Below are positions 44,218-51,540 of a stretch of 64,000 nt of DNA, piece by piece. The notes beneath the pieces are model-generated. The model was not told where the DNA came from, made no database searches, and worked only from the letters and a program-made list of their open reading frames with translations. Both the position numbers and the translations under genes were made by a program. The first letter of the stretch is position 1. Every line of letters begins with the position of its first letter. This stretch comes from Amycolatopsis vancoresmycina (GTDB lineage Bacteria; Actinomycetota; Actinomycetes; Mycobacteriales; Pseudonocardiaceae): NCBI RefSeq assembly GCF_000716785.1, contig NZ_JNYY01000003.1, forward strand, positions 310,001 to 374,000, read 5' to 3'.

Positions 44218-45435
44218 GTGCCCGTGCTGCGTCCCGACCCCGCCACACCGATCGATCCGGCGTTGCCGGAAAGCGCGCTGAAGGGGCTCGGCAGCAGAGC
44301 GTTCGGGGTGTACGTGCACGTCCCGTTCTGCGCCACGCGCTGCGGCTACTGCGACTTCAACACCTACACCGCGGGGGAGCTCGACACCGGCTCGTCGCCG
44401 CAGTCCTGGCTCGAAGGGCTGCGGCGCGAGCTGGAACTCGCCGCGCGGGTGCTGGTCGTCCCGCCCGCCGCCGACACGGTGTTCGTCGGCGGCGGCACGC
44501 CGTCGCTGCTCGGCGCGGACGGGCTGCGATCGGTGCTCGACGCCGTCCGCGACGTCTTCGGGCTCGCCCCCGGCGCCGAGGTGACGACCGAGTCGAACCC
44601 CGAGTCGACGTCGCCGGAGTTCTTCGCCGGGATCCGCGAGGCCGGCTACACCCGGGTTTCGCTGGGCATGCAGTCGGCCGCGCCGCACGTGCTGAAGATC
44701 CTCGACCGCGTGCACACCCCGGGCCGGCCAGGCCGGGCGGTCGCCGAAGCGCGCGCGGCCGGGTTCGACCACGTGAACCTCGACGTGATCTACGGCACGC
44801 CGGGCGAACGTCCCGACGACCTCCTCGCCACGCTCGACGCGGTGCTGGCCGCCGGCGTCGACCACGTGTCGGCCTACGCGCTGATCGTCGAGGAGGGCAC
44901 GGCGCTGGCCCGCCGCGTGCGCCGCGGCGAGCTGCCCGCCCCGGACGACGACGTGCTGGCGGCGGACTACGAGATGATCGACGCGGCGCTGTCGGCGGCG
45001 GGGCTGCGCTGGTACGAGGTGTCGAACTGGGCGGCCTCCGACGCGGCCCGCTGCCGCCACAACCTCGGCTACTGGCGGGGCGCCGACTGGTGGGGCGCGG
45101 GCCCAGGCGCGCACAGCCACGTCGGCGGGGTGCGCTGGTGGAACGTCAAGCACCCGGCGCGCTACACGGCGTTGCTCGCCGACGGCCACTCGCCCGCGGG
45201 CGGGCGCGAGGTGCTCACCGACGACGACCAGCACCTGGAACGGATCATGCTGGAGCTGCGCGTCGCCGAAGGGCTGCCGCTCGACGTGCTGGACGAGCCC
45301 GGGCTCGCCGAGGCCCGCGCGGCCGCGGCCGAGGGGCTGCTCGATCCGTCCGCTTTGGACAGCCGGGGCCGCGCGGTGCTCACCGACCGCGGGCGGCTGC
45401 TGGCCGACGGGGTGGTCCGCCGCCTCGCCGGCTAG
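44218..45435 (+). CDS. hemW: HemW-type radical SAM heme chaperone
   Basis: A 405-residue radical SAM protein related to coproporphyrinogen III oxidase. The cluster motif is VHVPFCATRCGYCDFNTY, the SAM region has FVGGGTPSLL, and GMQS, DLIYGTPGE-like DVIYGTPGE and YALIVEEGT follow. Because it lacks the HemN-specific extra Cys, it fits HemW, which hands heme to acceptors. The GTG at 44218 is nine bases after GGAG; an in-frame GTG at 44203 is an alternative. hemW and lepA are neighbours in many genomes, though they are separated here. Confidence 0.93.
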   Translation: MPVLRPDPATPIDPALPESALKGLGSRAFGVYVHVPFCATRCGYCDFNTYTAGELDTGSSPQSWLEGLRRELELAARVLVVPPAADTVFVGGGTPSLLGADGLRSVLDAVRDVFGLAPGAEVTTESNPESTSPEFFAGIREAGYTRVSLGMQSAAPHVLKILDRVHTPGRPGRAVAEARAAGFDHVNLDVIYGTPGERPDDLLATLDAVLAAGVDHVSAYALIVEEGTALARRVRRGELPAPDDDVLAADYEMIDAALSAAGLRWYEVSNWAASDAARCRHNLGYWRGADWWGAGPGAHSHVGGVRWWNVKHPARYTALLADGHSPAGGREVLTDDDQHLERIMLELRVAEGLPLDVLDEPGLAEARAAAAEGLLDPSALDSRGRAVLTDRGRLLADGVVRRLAG

Positions 45436-45455
45436 GGATTAAAACCCGAGACCGG

Positions 45456-45480
45456 GTCGTTGCTTGTATTCAGCAACGAC
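45456..45480. promoter_or_regulatory. Operator-like inverted repeat before the quinone-reductase gene
   Basis: GTCGTTGCT and AGCAACGAC form a perfect 9-bp inverted repeat with a 7-base centre, 15 bases before the ATG at 45496. It could be an operator for the convergent TetR protein or an RNA hairpin near the ribosome site. Confidence 0.5.
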
Positions 45481-45495
45481 TTTCGAGGAGGCCCC

Positions 45496-46416
45496 ATGGC
45501 GCGCGCGATCAGGTTCGACGAGTACGGCGGCGTGGAGGTCCTGCGGGTCGAGGACGTGCCGCGGCCGGTCCCGGGAGCGGGCCAGGTGCTCGTCGAGGTG
45601 CGCGCCGCCGGGATCAACCCGGGCGAGGCGTCCATCCGGGAGGGACTGCTGCACTCGCGGTTCCCGGCGACGTTCCCGTCCGGACAGGGCAGCGACTTCG
45701 CCGGGGTTGTCGCTTCGCTCGGTGAAGGCGTCTCAGACGTCGCTGTCGGCGACGAGGTGATCGGGTTCGTCGACACGCGGTCGAGCCACGCGGAGTTCGT
45801 CGTGGCGGAGGCCGCGAACCTCACGCCGCGGCCGGACGGCGTCCCGTGGGAGGTCGCCGGTTCGCTGTTCGTAGCCGGTACCACCGCGTACGCCGCGGTG
45901 GCCGCGGTCTGCCCCCGGGAGGGTGACACGGTCGTCGTCTCGGGTGCGGCGGGCGGCGTCGGTTCGCTCGCGGTGCAGCTGGCGAAGCTGGCCGGCGCGA
46001 CGGTGATCGGCCTGGCGGGCGAGGCGAACCACGACTGGCTGCGCGAGCTCGGCGTCATCCCGGTCGCGTACGGCGACGGCGTTCTCGAGCGGATCCGCGA
46101 AGCCGCGCCTTCCGGCGTGCAGGCGTTCGTCGACACCTTCGGCGACGGGTACGTGGAACTGGCCCTGCACCTGGGCATCCACCCGGGCCGGATCGACACG
46201 ATCATCGACTGGGCCGCGGCGGAGAAGTACAACGTCAAGACCGACGGCAACGCGGCGGGCGCGTCGGCCGACGTCCTGCACGAGCTGGCTTTGCTGCTGG
46301 ACAAGGGCTTGCTGACGCTGCCGATCGCCGGTGTCTACCCGCTGGACGAGGTCCGGGACGCCTACCGCGAGCTGGAGCGGCGGCACACGCGCGGCAAGCT
46401 CGTGCTGCGGCCCTAG
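45496..46416 (+). CDS. NADPH:quinone-reductase-like MDR oxidoreductase
   Basis: A 306-residue zinc-free medium-chain reductase. The GroES half has EVRAAGINPGEASIREG and SGQGSDFAGVVASLGEGV; the cofactor half has VVVSGAAGGVGSLAVQLAKLAG. The end DAYRELERRHTRGKLVLRP is typical of quinone or enone reductases. GAGGAGG lies before the ATG. Its stop overlaps the convergent TetR gene by four bases, and an operator-like repeat precedes it. Confidence 0.88.
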   Translation: MARAIRFDEYGGVEVLRVEDVPRPVPGAGQVLVEVRAAGINPGEASIREGLLHSRFPATFPSGQGSDFAGVVASLGEGVSDVAVGDEVIGFVDTRSSHAEFVVAEAANLTPRPDGVPWEVAGSLFVAGTTAYAAVAAVCPREGDTVVVSGAAGGVGSLAVQLAKLAGATVIGLAGEANHDWLRELGVIPVAYGDGVLERIREAAPSGVQAFVDTFGDGYVELALHLGIHPGRIDTIIDWAAAEKYNVKTDGNAAGASADVLHELALLLDKGLLTLPIAGVYPLDEVRDAYRELERRHTRGKLVLRP

Positions 46417-47114
46417 TTCCCGGCCATCGCTTTCAGTCCGGCGACGAACGCCTCGAGCGCGAACTCGAGGCGTTCCTTCGCCGTTTCCGCGGAGAAGAAC
46501 TCGCCGACCTGCAGCAAGTTGGGGAACGATTCGGCGGGCAGCGACCGCATGTACGCCACCATCTGCCTGCCGCGCTCGCCGGCCTCGGCCTGGTCGATCT
46601 CGCCCCAGGTCCAGCCGCTCGCCTCGTAGGCGTACGCCTTGGCGTAGAGGGAAAGGGCGTCACCCGCGAAGGTGGCCTGCTTGAGGCTCAGTCCTCCTGC
46701 GCGCAGGAGGGCGAGCATCGCTTCGCCCTGCTTCAGCGAGTTGGGCGTGACCGGCACCGCGATGTCCCACGCGATGCGCGCGATGCCGCGGTGCGCGGCC
46801 ATCACCTGGATCTGGTCGCGGACCAGCTCCTTGACCTGCTCGTCCCAGCGCGCCGGGTCCGGTTCGGGGATCCGGATGTCGGCGAGCACGGTGTCGAGCA
46901 TCAGCTCCGCCAGTTCGTCCTTGTTCGAGACGTGCGCGTAGAGCGACGCGGGCCCGGTCTCCAGTTCCTGGGCGATCCGCCGCATGGTGACCGCGTCGAA
47001 CCCCTCGTCGTCCAGGACGATCAGGGCCGCTCGCACGATCGAGGCCTGGGAGAGGACGGGTTTCGCGGCGCGGCGGCGGGGAGCGCTGCGCCACGGCGGC
47101 GGGGGCACGGTCAC
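46413..47114 (-). CDS. TetR-family regulator with TetR-type C-terminal domain
   Basis: A 233-residue repressor with a basic head, the HTH IVRAALIVLDDEGFDAVTMRR followed by IAQELETGPASLYAHVSNKDEL (about residues 26-67), and a TetR_C-like ligand domain. The LYAHVSNKDEL recognition end is the one of the classic tetracycline-repressor branch. Its GTG faces a four-iteron operator array, across which the SnoaL/SRPBCC pair is divergently transcribed, so it likely controls both directions. Confidence 0.9.
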   Translation of the reverse strand: MTVPPPPWRSAPRRRAAKPVLSQASIVRAALIVLDDEGFDAVTMRRIAQELETGPASLYAHVSNKDELAELMLDTVLADIRIPEPDPARWDEQVKELVRDQIQVMAAHRGIARIAWDIAVPVTPNSLKQGEAMLALLRAGGLSLKQATFAGDALSLYAKAYAYEASGWTWGEIDQAEAGERGRQMVAYMRSLPAESFPNLLQVGEFFSAETAKERLEFALEAFVAGLKAMAGN

Positions 47115-47116
47115 CC

Positions 47117-47181
47117 GAACACTGTACTTGACGCGAACACCGTTCGAGAGTAGAACGGTGTTCGTAGGGCGAACGCTGTTC
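47117..47181. promoter_or_regulatory. Four palindromic 11-bp iterons at exact 18-bp spacing
   Basis: GAACACTGTAC (47117), GAACACCGTTC (47135), GAACGGTGTTC (47153) and GAACGCTGTTC (47171) share the form GAAC-N3-GTTC and start exactly 18 bases apart. They fill the 80-bp gap between the TetR gene and the divergent SnoaL gene, as expected of a cooperative operator. Confidence 0.85.
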
Positions 47182-47194
47182 GAAGGGGGATGCG

Positions 47195-47605
47195 ATGACT
47201 ACTGCCGAAGCCGAAGTCCGTGGTGTGCTCGGCCGGCTCACCGACGCGTGGAACGGCGGTGATGCCGCCGCGTACGGGCGGCTCTTCACCGAGGACGCGG
47301 ACTACGTCACGTTCTTCGGGCTCAACTTCCCGGGCCGGGAGGCGATCGAGAGCTCGCACCGTGCGCTGTTCGAGGGGCCGCTGAAGGGGTCGAAGCTCAC
47401 CGGGTCGCTGGGTGTGGCGGCGAAGGTGCGGTTCGTGCGGCCGGACGTCGCCGTGGTCGTCGTCGGTGGTGGCTCGTCGCTGGCCGGGGGAGAAGTGGCG
47501 GACGAAGGGCGCGAGTCGACCGTGTCCTTCGTGCTGGTCCGGGAGGGAGGTGAATGGCTGATCACGGCGTTCCAGAACACGCGGGTTTCGGATCCGCGCG
47601 GGTGA
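47195..47605 (+). CDS. SgcJ/EcaC-type NTF2-like protein
   Basis: A 136-residue cone-fold protein of the DUF4440/SnoaL group. It contains VRGVLGRLTDAWNGGDAAAYGRLFTEDADYVTFFG (a span from about residue 9), then GREAIESSHRALFEG and a final WLITAFQNTRV, a common ending in this group. Members act as isomerases, cyclases or unassigned enzymes. It is driven from the iteron promoter and its stop overlaps the next gene, so the two form a unit under TetR control. Confidence 0.82.
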   Translation: MTTAEAEVRGVLGRLTDAWNGGDAAAYGRLFTEDADYVTFFGLNFPGREAIESSHRALFEGPLKGSKLTGSLGVAAKVRFVRPDVAVVVVGGGSSLAGGEVADEGRESTVSFVLVREGGEWLITAFQNTRVSDPRG

Positions 47606-47937
47606 AAGCGCTTGCGGAGGCGTCGGGGGTGGTCGCGCGGCCACCGGAGGAGGTGTTCGAACGGCTGCGTCTCCGGCTCGCCGGCGGAGCCCACGCGATG
47701 CGGCTGGAGGCCGACCGCGCACGGGGGTTCGTCGCGGTGCAGGGCGGCTGGTGGTACCGCGGTGAGTACCGCGTCACGGCGGATCCCGGCGGTGCCCGCG
47801 TCGAGCACCAGGTCGTCAACGCGGCCTCCTGGGGGCGGTGGGGAGTGCCGCTGGCCAACCGGTTCTTCATCGGGTTTCGCGGCCGGGTGGCGATCGGCTT
47901 CGGAAGGTTGCTGGCGGAACTGGGCACACCTGAGTAG
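47602..47937 (+). CDS. SRPBCC-like small protein
   Basis: 111 residues when started at the GTG at 47602, whose GTGA overlaps the upstream stop; an ATG at 47554 behind GGAGGTGA is an alternative that would add 16 residues. The start VKALAEASGVVARPPEEVFERL and the middle GEYRVTADPGGARVEHQVVN resemble the START/SRPBCC fold used by cyclases and lipid-binding proteins, with a possible C-terminal helix FFIGFRGRVAIGFGRLLAEL. Function unknown; likely works with the SgcJ-like protein. Confidence 0.68.
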   Translation: MKALAEASGVVARPPEEVFERLRLRLAGGAHAMRLEADRARGFVAVQGGWWYRGEYRVTADPGGARVEHQVVNAASWGRWGVPLANRFFIGFRGRVAIGFGRLLAELGTPE

Positions 47938-47958
47938 CCGCGGGCCGTTTCCGGCGCG

Positions 47959-47986
47959 TAGGCTGACTTAGGTAAGCCTTAGCGAT
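47959..47986 (+). promoter_or_regulatory. Promoter with IdeR/DtxR-type iron box
   Basis: TAGGCT (-10, 47959-47964) is followed at 47968 by TTAGGTAAGCCTTAGCGAT, which matches the DtxR/IdeR consensus at 14 of 19 positions, all of the left half but one. The box covers the expected transcription start, so iron-loaded IdeR would repress the siderophore-interacting-protein gene. Confidence 0.75.
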
Positions 47987-48000
47987 GGTTGGAGTGGCCG

Positions 48001-48813
48001 ATGGCTGAAGCACCCCGGCGGTCCGGGCGTCCCGCGGTGGCGCTGCGGGTGCTGCGCACCGAACGCCTGACCCCGCACATGATCCGGATCGTCGCGGGCG
48101 GCGAGGGTATCGCCGGGTTCGAGCCCAACGCGTTCACCGACGCCTACGTGAAGGTGCTGTTCAAGGTGCCCGGCGTCGAGTACCCGGAGCCGTTCGACGT
48201 CCAGGAGTGCCGGGCGACGATGCCGCGGGAGCACTGGCCGCGGCAGCGGTCCTACACCGTCCGGGCGTTCGACCCGCAGGCCGGCGAGCTCGTCCTCGAC
48301 TTCGTCCACCACGGCGACGAGGGCATCGCGGGCCCGTGGGCGGCGACGGCCCAGCCCGGTGACGAGCTGTTCCTGCTGGGGCCGGGTGGCGCGTACGCGC
48401 CGGGCCCGGAGGCGGACTGGCACCTGCTGGCGGGCGACGAAAGCGCGTTGCCGGCCATCGCCGCGTCGCTCGAAGCGCTCCCGGCCGGCGTCCCGGCGCA
48501 CGCGGTGATCCTGGTCGAGAACGTGGACGAGCAGCAGCCACTGGTCACGAAGGCGGACGCGCAGATCACCTGGCTGCACCGCGCATCCGGCGGCGACGTT
48601 GCCGCGGCGGTGCGCGAGCTGCCGTGGCGGGAGGGCATCGTCCAGGCGTTCGTGCACGGCGAGGCCGGGTTCGTCCGCGACCTGCGGCGCTACCTGCTCG
48701 ACGAGCGCGGGGTGCGGCGCGAGCTGCTGTCGATCTCGGGGTACTGGCGCTACGGCAAGAACGACGAAGCCTGGCGCGAGGAGAAGGCGGCCGAGCGGGC
48801 GCGGGAGAAGTAG
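48001..48813 (+). CDS. Siderophore-interacting protein (flavin/NAD(P)H ferric-siderophore reductase)
   Basis: A 270-residue SIP-family reductase that releases iron from imported siderophores. The FAD domain contains RQRSYTVRAFDPQAGELVLDFVHHGDEGIAGPWA (a span around residues 81-114) with the RxYT flavin motif. The NAD(P)H half contains LLAGDESALPAIAASLEAL, and the end has the SGYWRYGKNDEAWREEK motif. The ATG at 48001 follows GGAG. An iron box lies in its promoter, matching the function. Confidence 0.94.
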   Translation: MAEAPRRSGRPAVALRVLRTERLTPHMIRIVAGGEGIAGFEPNAFTDAYVKVLFKVPGVEYPEPFDVQECRATMPREHWPRQRSYTVRAFDPQAGELVLDFVHHGDEGIAGPWAATAQPGDELFLLGPGGAYAPGPEADWHLLAGDESALPAIAASLEALPAGVPAHAVILVENVDEQQPLVTKADAQITWLHRASGGDVAAAVRELPWREGIVQAFVHGEAGFVRDLRRYLLDERGVRRELLSISGYWRYGKNDEAWREEKAAERAREK

Positions 48814-48816
48814 CCT
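48811..48816 (+). promoter_or_regulatory. -10 box of a leaderless promoter (beta-lactamase-like gene)
   Basis: TAGCCT overlaps the preceding stop codon and stands six bases before the ATG at 48823; no ribosome site. Confidence 0.5.
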
Positions 48817-48822
48817 CGCCGT

Positions 48823-50052
48823 ATGGCGGATTTCGAGGTGGACGTCGACCCGGCCGAAGCCGGCTTCGACGCGGCGCGACTGTCCCGGATCGACGCGCAT
48901 TTCGACCGGTATGTCGACACTGGACGGTTGCCGGGCTGGCTCGCGGTGGTGAGCAGGCACGGCCGCATAGTGCACCTGGCCCGCGGCGGCCACCGCGACC
49001 TCGAAGCAGCGCTGCCGGTGGAGCCGGACACGCTGTGGCGGATCTTCTCGATGACCAAACCGGTCACCTCGGTCGCGGCGATGATGCTGGCGGAAGAGGG
49101 CCTGCTGGAGCTGGACGACCCGATCTCCCGCTGGCTCCCGGAGTTCGCGGCCCCACGGGTGTACGTCAAGGGATCGGCACTGGCCCCCGCGACCGAGCCG
49201 GCGACGGCGCCCATCCGGGTGTGGCACCTGCTGACCCACACGGCAGGCCTGACGTACGGCTTCCACCACGGCCACCCGGTGGACGCGATCTACCGGGCGG
49301 CGGGTTTCGAGTGGGGCACACCCCCGGGCCTCGACCTGGCGGCGTGCTCGGAGAAGTGGGCGTCCCTGCCGTTGTTGTTCCAGCCGGGAACGGAGTGGAA
49401 CTACTCGGTGGCCACGGACGTGCTCGGCCGCCTCGTCGAGGTGGTGTCCGGCATGCCCCTGGACGAGTTCTTCGCGTCCCGCATCTTCACGCCATTGGGC
49501 ATGACGGACACGGGTTTCGTGGCATCATCACCCGACCGCCTGGCGGCAATGTACGTCCGCGACCCGGAATCAGGCCGCGCAAAGCGCAACGACGCATTCG
49601 GCCGCCTGGGCACAACCCGCCCGGACTGCCTCTCCGGAGGAGGCGGCCTGGTGTCCTCGGCCCAGGACTACTGGCGATTCACCGAAATGCTGCTGCGCGG
49701 CGGAGCTTTGGACGACGTGCGCTTGCTGTCTCCGCGAACGGTGACGTTGATGGCCAGCAACCACTTGCCAGGCCACGTGGACCTGGAGCAGTTCGGCCGC
49801 CCCCTGTTCGCCGAGATGCCCTTCGACGGCCACGGCTTCGGCCTGGGCTTCTCGGTCCTGGAGGACCCGGTAAAGGCCCGCACGCTGTCTTCGGCCGGCG
49901 AGTTCGCCTGGGGAGGAGCGGCATCAACGGCCTTCTGGGTGGACCCGGACGAGGACCTGACGGTGGGCTTCTACACACAGCTGCTGCCATCAAGCACCTA
50001 CCGGCTGAGGTCCCAGCTGCGGCAGCTGGTCTACCAGGCCATGGTGGACTGA
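48823..50052 (+). CDS. Class C beta-lactamase-like serine hydrolase
   Basis: A 409-residue penicillin-binding-protein-fold esterase or peptidase. The SxxK motif is FSMTKPVTS, the YxN-type motif is WNYSVATDVLG, and the third box lies in FAWGGAASTAFWVDPDED. No signal peptide is visible, so it is probably cytosolic and more likely an EstB-type esterase than a resistance enzyme. It has its own -10 box just before the start. Confidence 0.88.
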   Translation: MADFEVDVDPAEAGFDAARLSRIDAHFDRYVDTGRLPGWLAVVSRHGRIVHLARGGHRDLEAALPVEPDTLWRIFSMTKPVTSVAAMMLAEEGLLELDDPISRWLPEFAAPRVYVKGSALAPATEPATAPIRVWHLLTHTAGLTYGFHHGHPVDAIYRAAGFEWGTPPGLDLAACSEKWASLPLLFQPGTEWNYSVATDVLGRLVEVVSGMPLDEFFASRIFTPLGMTDTGFVASSPDRLAAMYVRDPESGRAKRNDAFGRLGTTRPDCLSGGGGLVSSAQDYWRFTEMLLRGGALDDVRLLSPRTVTLMASNHLPGHVDLEQFGRPLFAEMPFDGHGFGLGFSVLEDPVKARTLSSAGEFAWGGAASTAFWVDPDEDLTVGFYTQLLPSSTYRLRSQLRQLVYQAMVD

Positions 50053-50126
50053 CCCGGATCTGCGGTCACCACAGGCCGGAAAGCACCGAGAACGCTGTCC
50101 TTGCCGGCTCCCGCGGCAGCCCGGAA

Positions 50127-51296
50127 CTACCAGGCGCCGGCCGCCTGGGCGGGCGGAACCGGTTCAGCCGCGGCGGCCTGCGGGCGTGCGGTGGTGAGGT
50201 ATCTCGCCACCGTGTTCCTCAGGTGGTCCGCGTGCTGGTAGATGTCTTCGACCGTGGTGATCGGCAGCCGGGTCTCGACCTTGTTCTCGTCGAACACGCC
50301 GAGGTACTTCTTCGACCGGTTGAACCACAGCCGGGCGATCGGCTTCCGGTTGTTGTCGTCCAGAAGGACGCCGAAGTAAGTCTGGGTATCGCGGGCGGCG
50401 ATCCTCGCGGCGGGCACCTCGGCGCAGACGATGGCGCGGACGATCCGATAGCCCTCGAGTTCCTCTTCGGTCGTGACGACTCGTTCGGCCTCCTCGGCCG
50501 GACCGGCGCCGACGACCTGCGCCGGCTCCTGCTGCTCGGGTTGGACGACACTGCCGCTCGACACGCTCACGTAGGAATCGGGGCCGCCGAGCGCGTTCTT
50601 CAGGCGGTCGTTGACCTGCTCGTTCAGGAACTGGCGGGCCGCCTTGGCCACCAGCGGGCCGAACTGGTCGCGGACCCGCTGGGTGATCGCGCCTTCGTAC
50701 ACCCGGGAGGTCAGGAACTTGACCCACTCGTCCTCGGGCTCCTTGAACTGGGCCGCGAGGATGCGCTTCAGCTGCCCGATGTACTTCAGCTCGCCCGCGG
50801 CGCTGATGACCGAGTCGAGATCGAAGGATTCCTTCGTGAGTTTGGCCAGTTCCGGCAGCAGGGTGTCGTCGATGTCGGCGAAGTCCAGCACGAGGAACGG
50901 CTTGGCGTCCATCCGGTTCGGGGCGTCGAGGTCGGTGTAGAACTCGTACACCTGCCCGTTCGTCAGGACGGCGATGCGGGCGTTCGTCACGGCGAAGTAG
51001 CGGAACAGCTGGGAAGCGTGCTCGATCCGGAGCGGATCGTTGATTTTCTTGGCCTCGACGAGAACCTGTACCTGACCGTTGTGCACGATCGCGTAGTCGA
51101 TCTTCTCGCCGCGTTTGGTGCCGACGTCGGCGGTGAATTCGGGGATGACTTCGGCCGGATTGAACACGTCGTAGCCGAGCACGGTGCTGATGAACGGCAT
51201 CACGAAGGCGTTCTTGGTCGCCTCTTCGGTTTCGATGCCCTCCTTGTGCTTGCGGATCTTCAATGCGAGTGCTTGTGCGCGCTCCGCGATGTCCAT
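50127..51296 (-). CDS. Orphan type I restriction HsdR N-terminal-domain protein
   Basis: A 389-residue PD-(D/E)XK protein. The nuclease motif lies in GEKIDYAIVHNGQVQVLVEAKK, with the preceding MPFISTVLGYDVFNPAEVIPEF typical of HSDR_N. The C-terminal part (about 230-389) has an acidic linker and a beta-rich unit with WFNRSKKYLGVF. There is no helicase motor, and no modification or specificity gene nearby, so it is not a working type I system on its own. Stand-alone proteins of this form are common in bacteria and unassigned. Confidence 0.85.
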   Translation of the reverse strand: MDIAERAQALALKIRKHKEGIETEEATKNAFVMPFISTVLGYDVFNPAEVIPEFTADVGTKRGEKIDYAIVHNGQVQVLVEAKKINDPLRIEHASQLFRYFAVTNARIAVLTNGQVYEFYTDLDAPNRMDAKPFLVLDFADIDDTLLPELAKLTKESFDLDSVISAAGELKYIGQLKRILAAQFKEPEDEWVKFLTSRVYEGAITQRVRDQFGPLVAKAARQFLNEQVNDRLKNALGGPDSYVSVSSGSVVQPEQQEPAQVVGAGPAEEAERVVTTEEELEGYRIVRAIVCAEVPAARIAARDTQTYFGVLLDDNNRKPIARLWFNRSKKYLGVFDENKVETRLPITTVEDIYQHADHLRNTVARYLTTARPQAAAAEPVPPAQAAGAW

Positions 51297-51489
51297 GCCG
51301 GTGCCGTTCTGTGCGGGAATCAGTCCGGATCTCGAGGTGGAAGTCGTCCGGTCGAGGTGATGCCTTGCCTAGATCGGTTACCTCGTTCCGTCTGTTACCG
51401 GCCGCGGAAAAGAAAATCTCGGAACTGTTCCACGGTGGCCGTGACGGGACGGAAAATGTCGACCGCCATCACTCGCGGTCGCGTGTCAT

Positions 51490-51528
51490 GGCGGCGCTTC
51501 CGAGTCCCTTCTGCAGGGAAGCGCCGCC
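51490..51528 (-). terminator. Hairpin terminator of the secreted peptidase gene
   Basis: A perfect 12-bp stem GGCGGCGCTTCC / GGAAGCGCCGCC with a 15-base loop, 12 bases after the stop at 51541; no T tract. Confidence 0.7.
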
Positions 51529-51540
51529 TTCCGCTGATGC

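Noticed and set aside
48823..50052. Antibiotic-resistance beta-lactamase
   Set aside because: No signal peptide and EstB-like spacing of motifs; an esterase is more likely.
50127..51296. A type I restriction-modification locus
   Set aside because: Only the HsdR N-terminal nuclease region is present, with no helicase motor, HsdM or HsdS.
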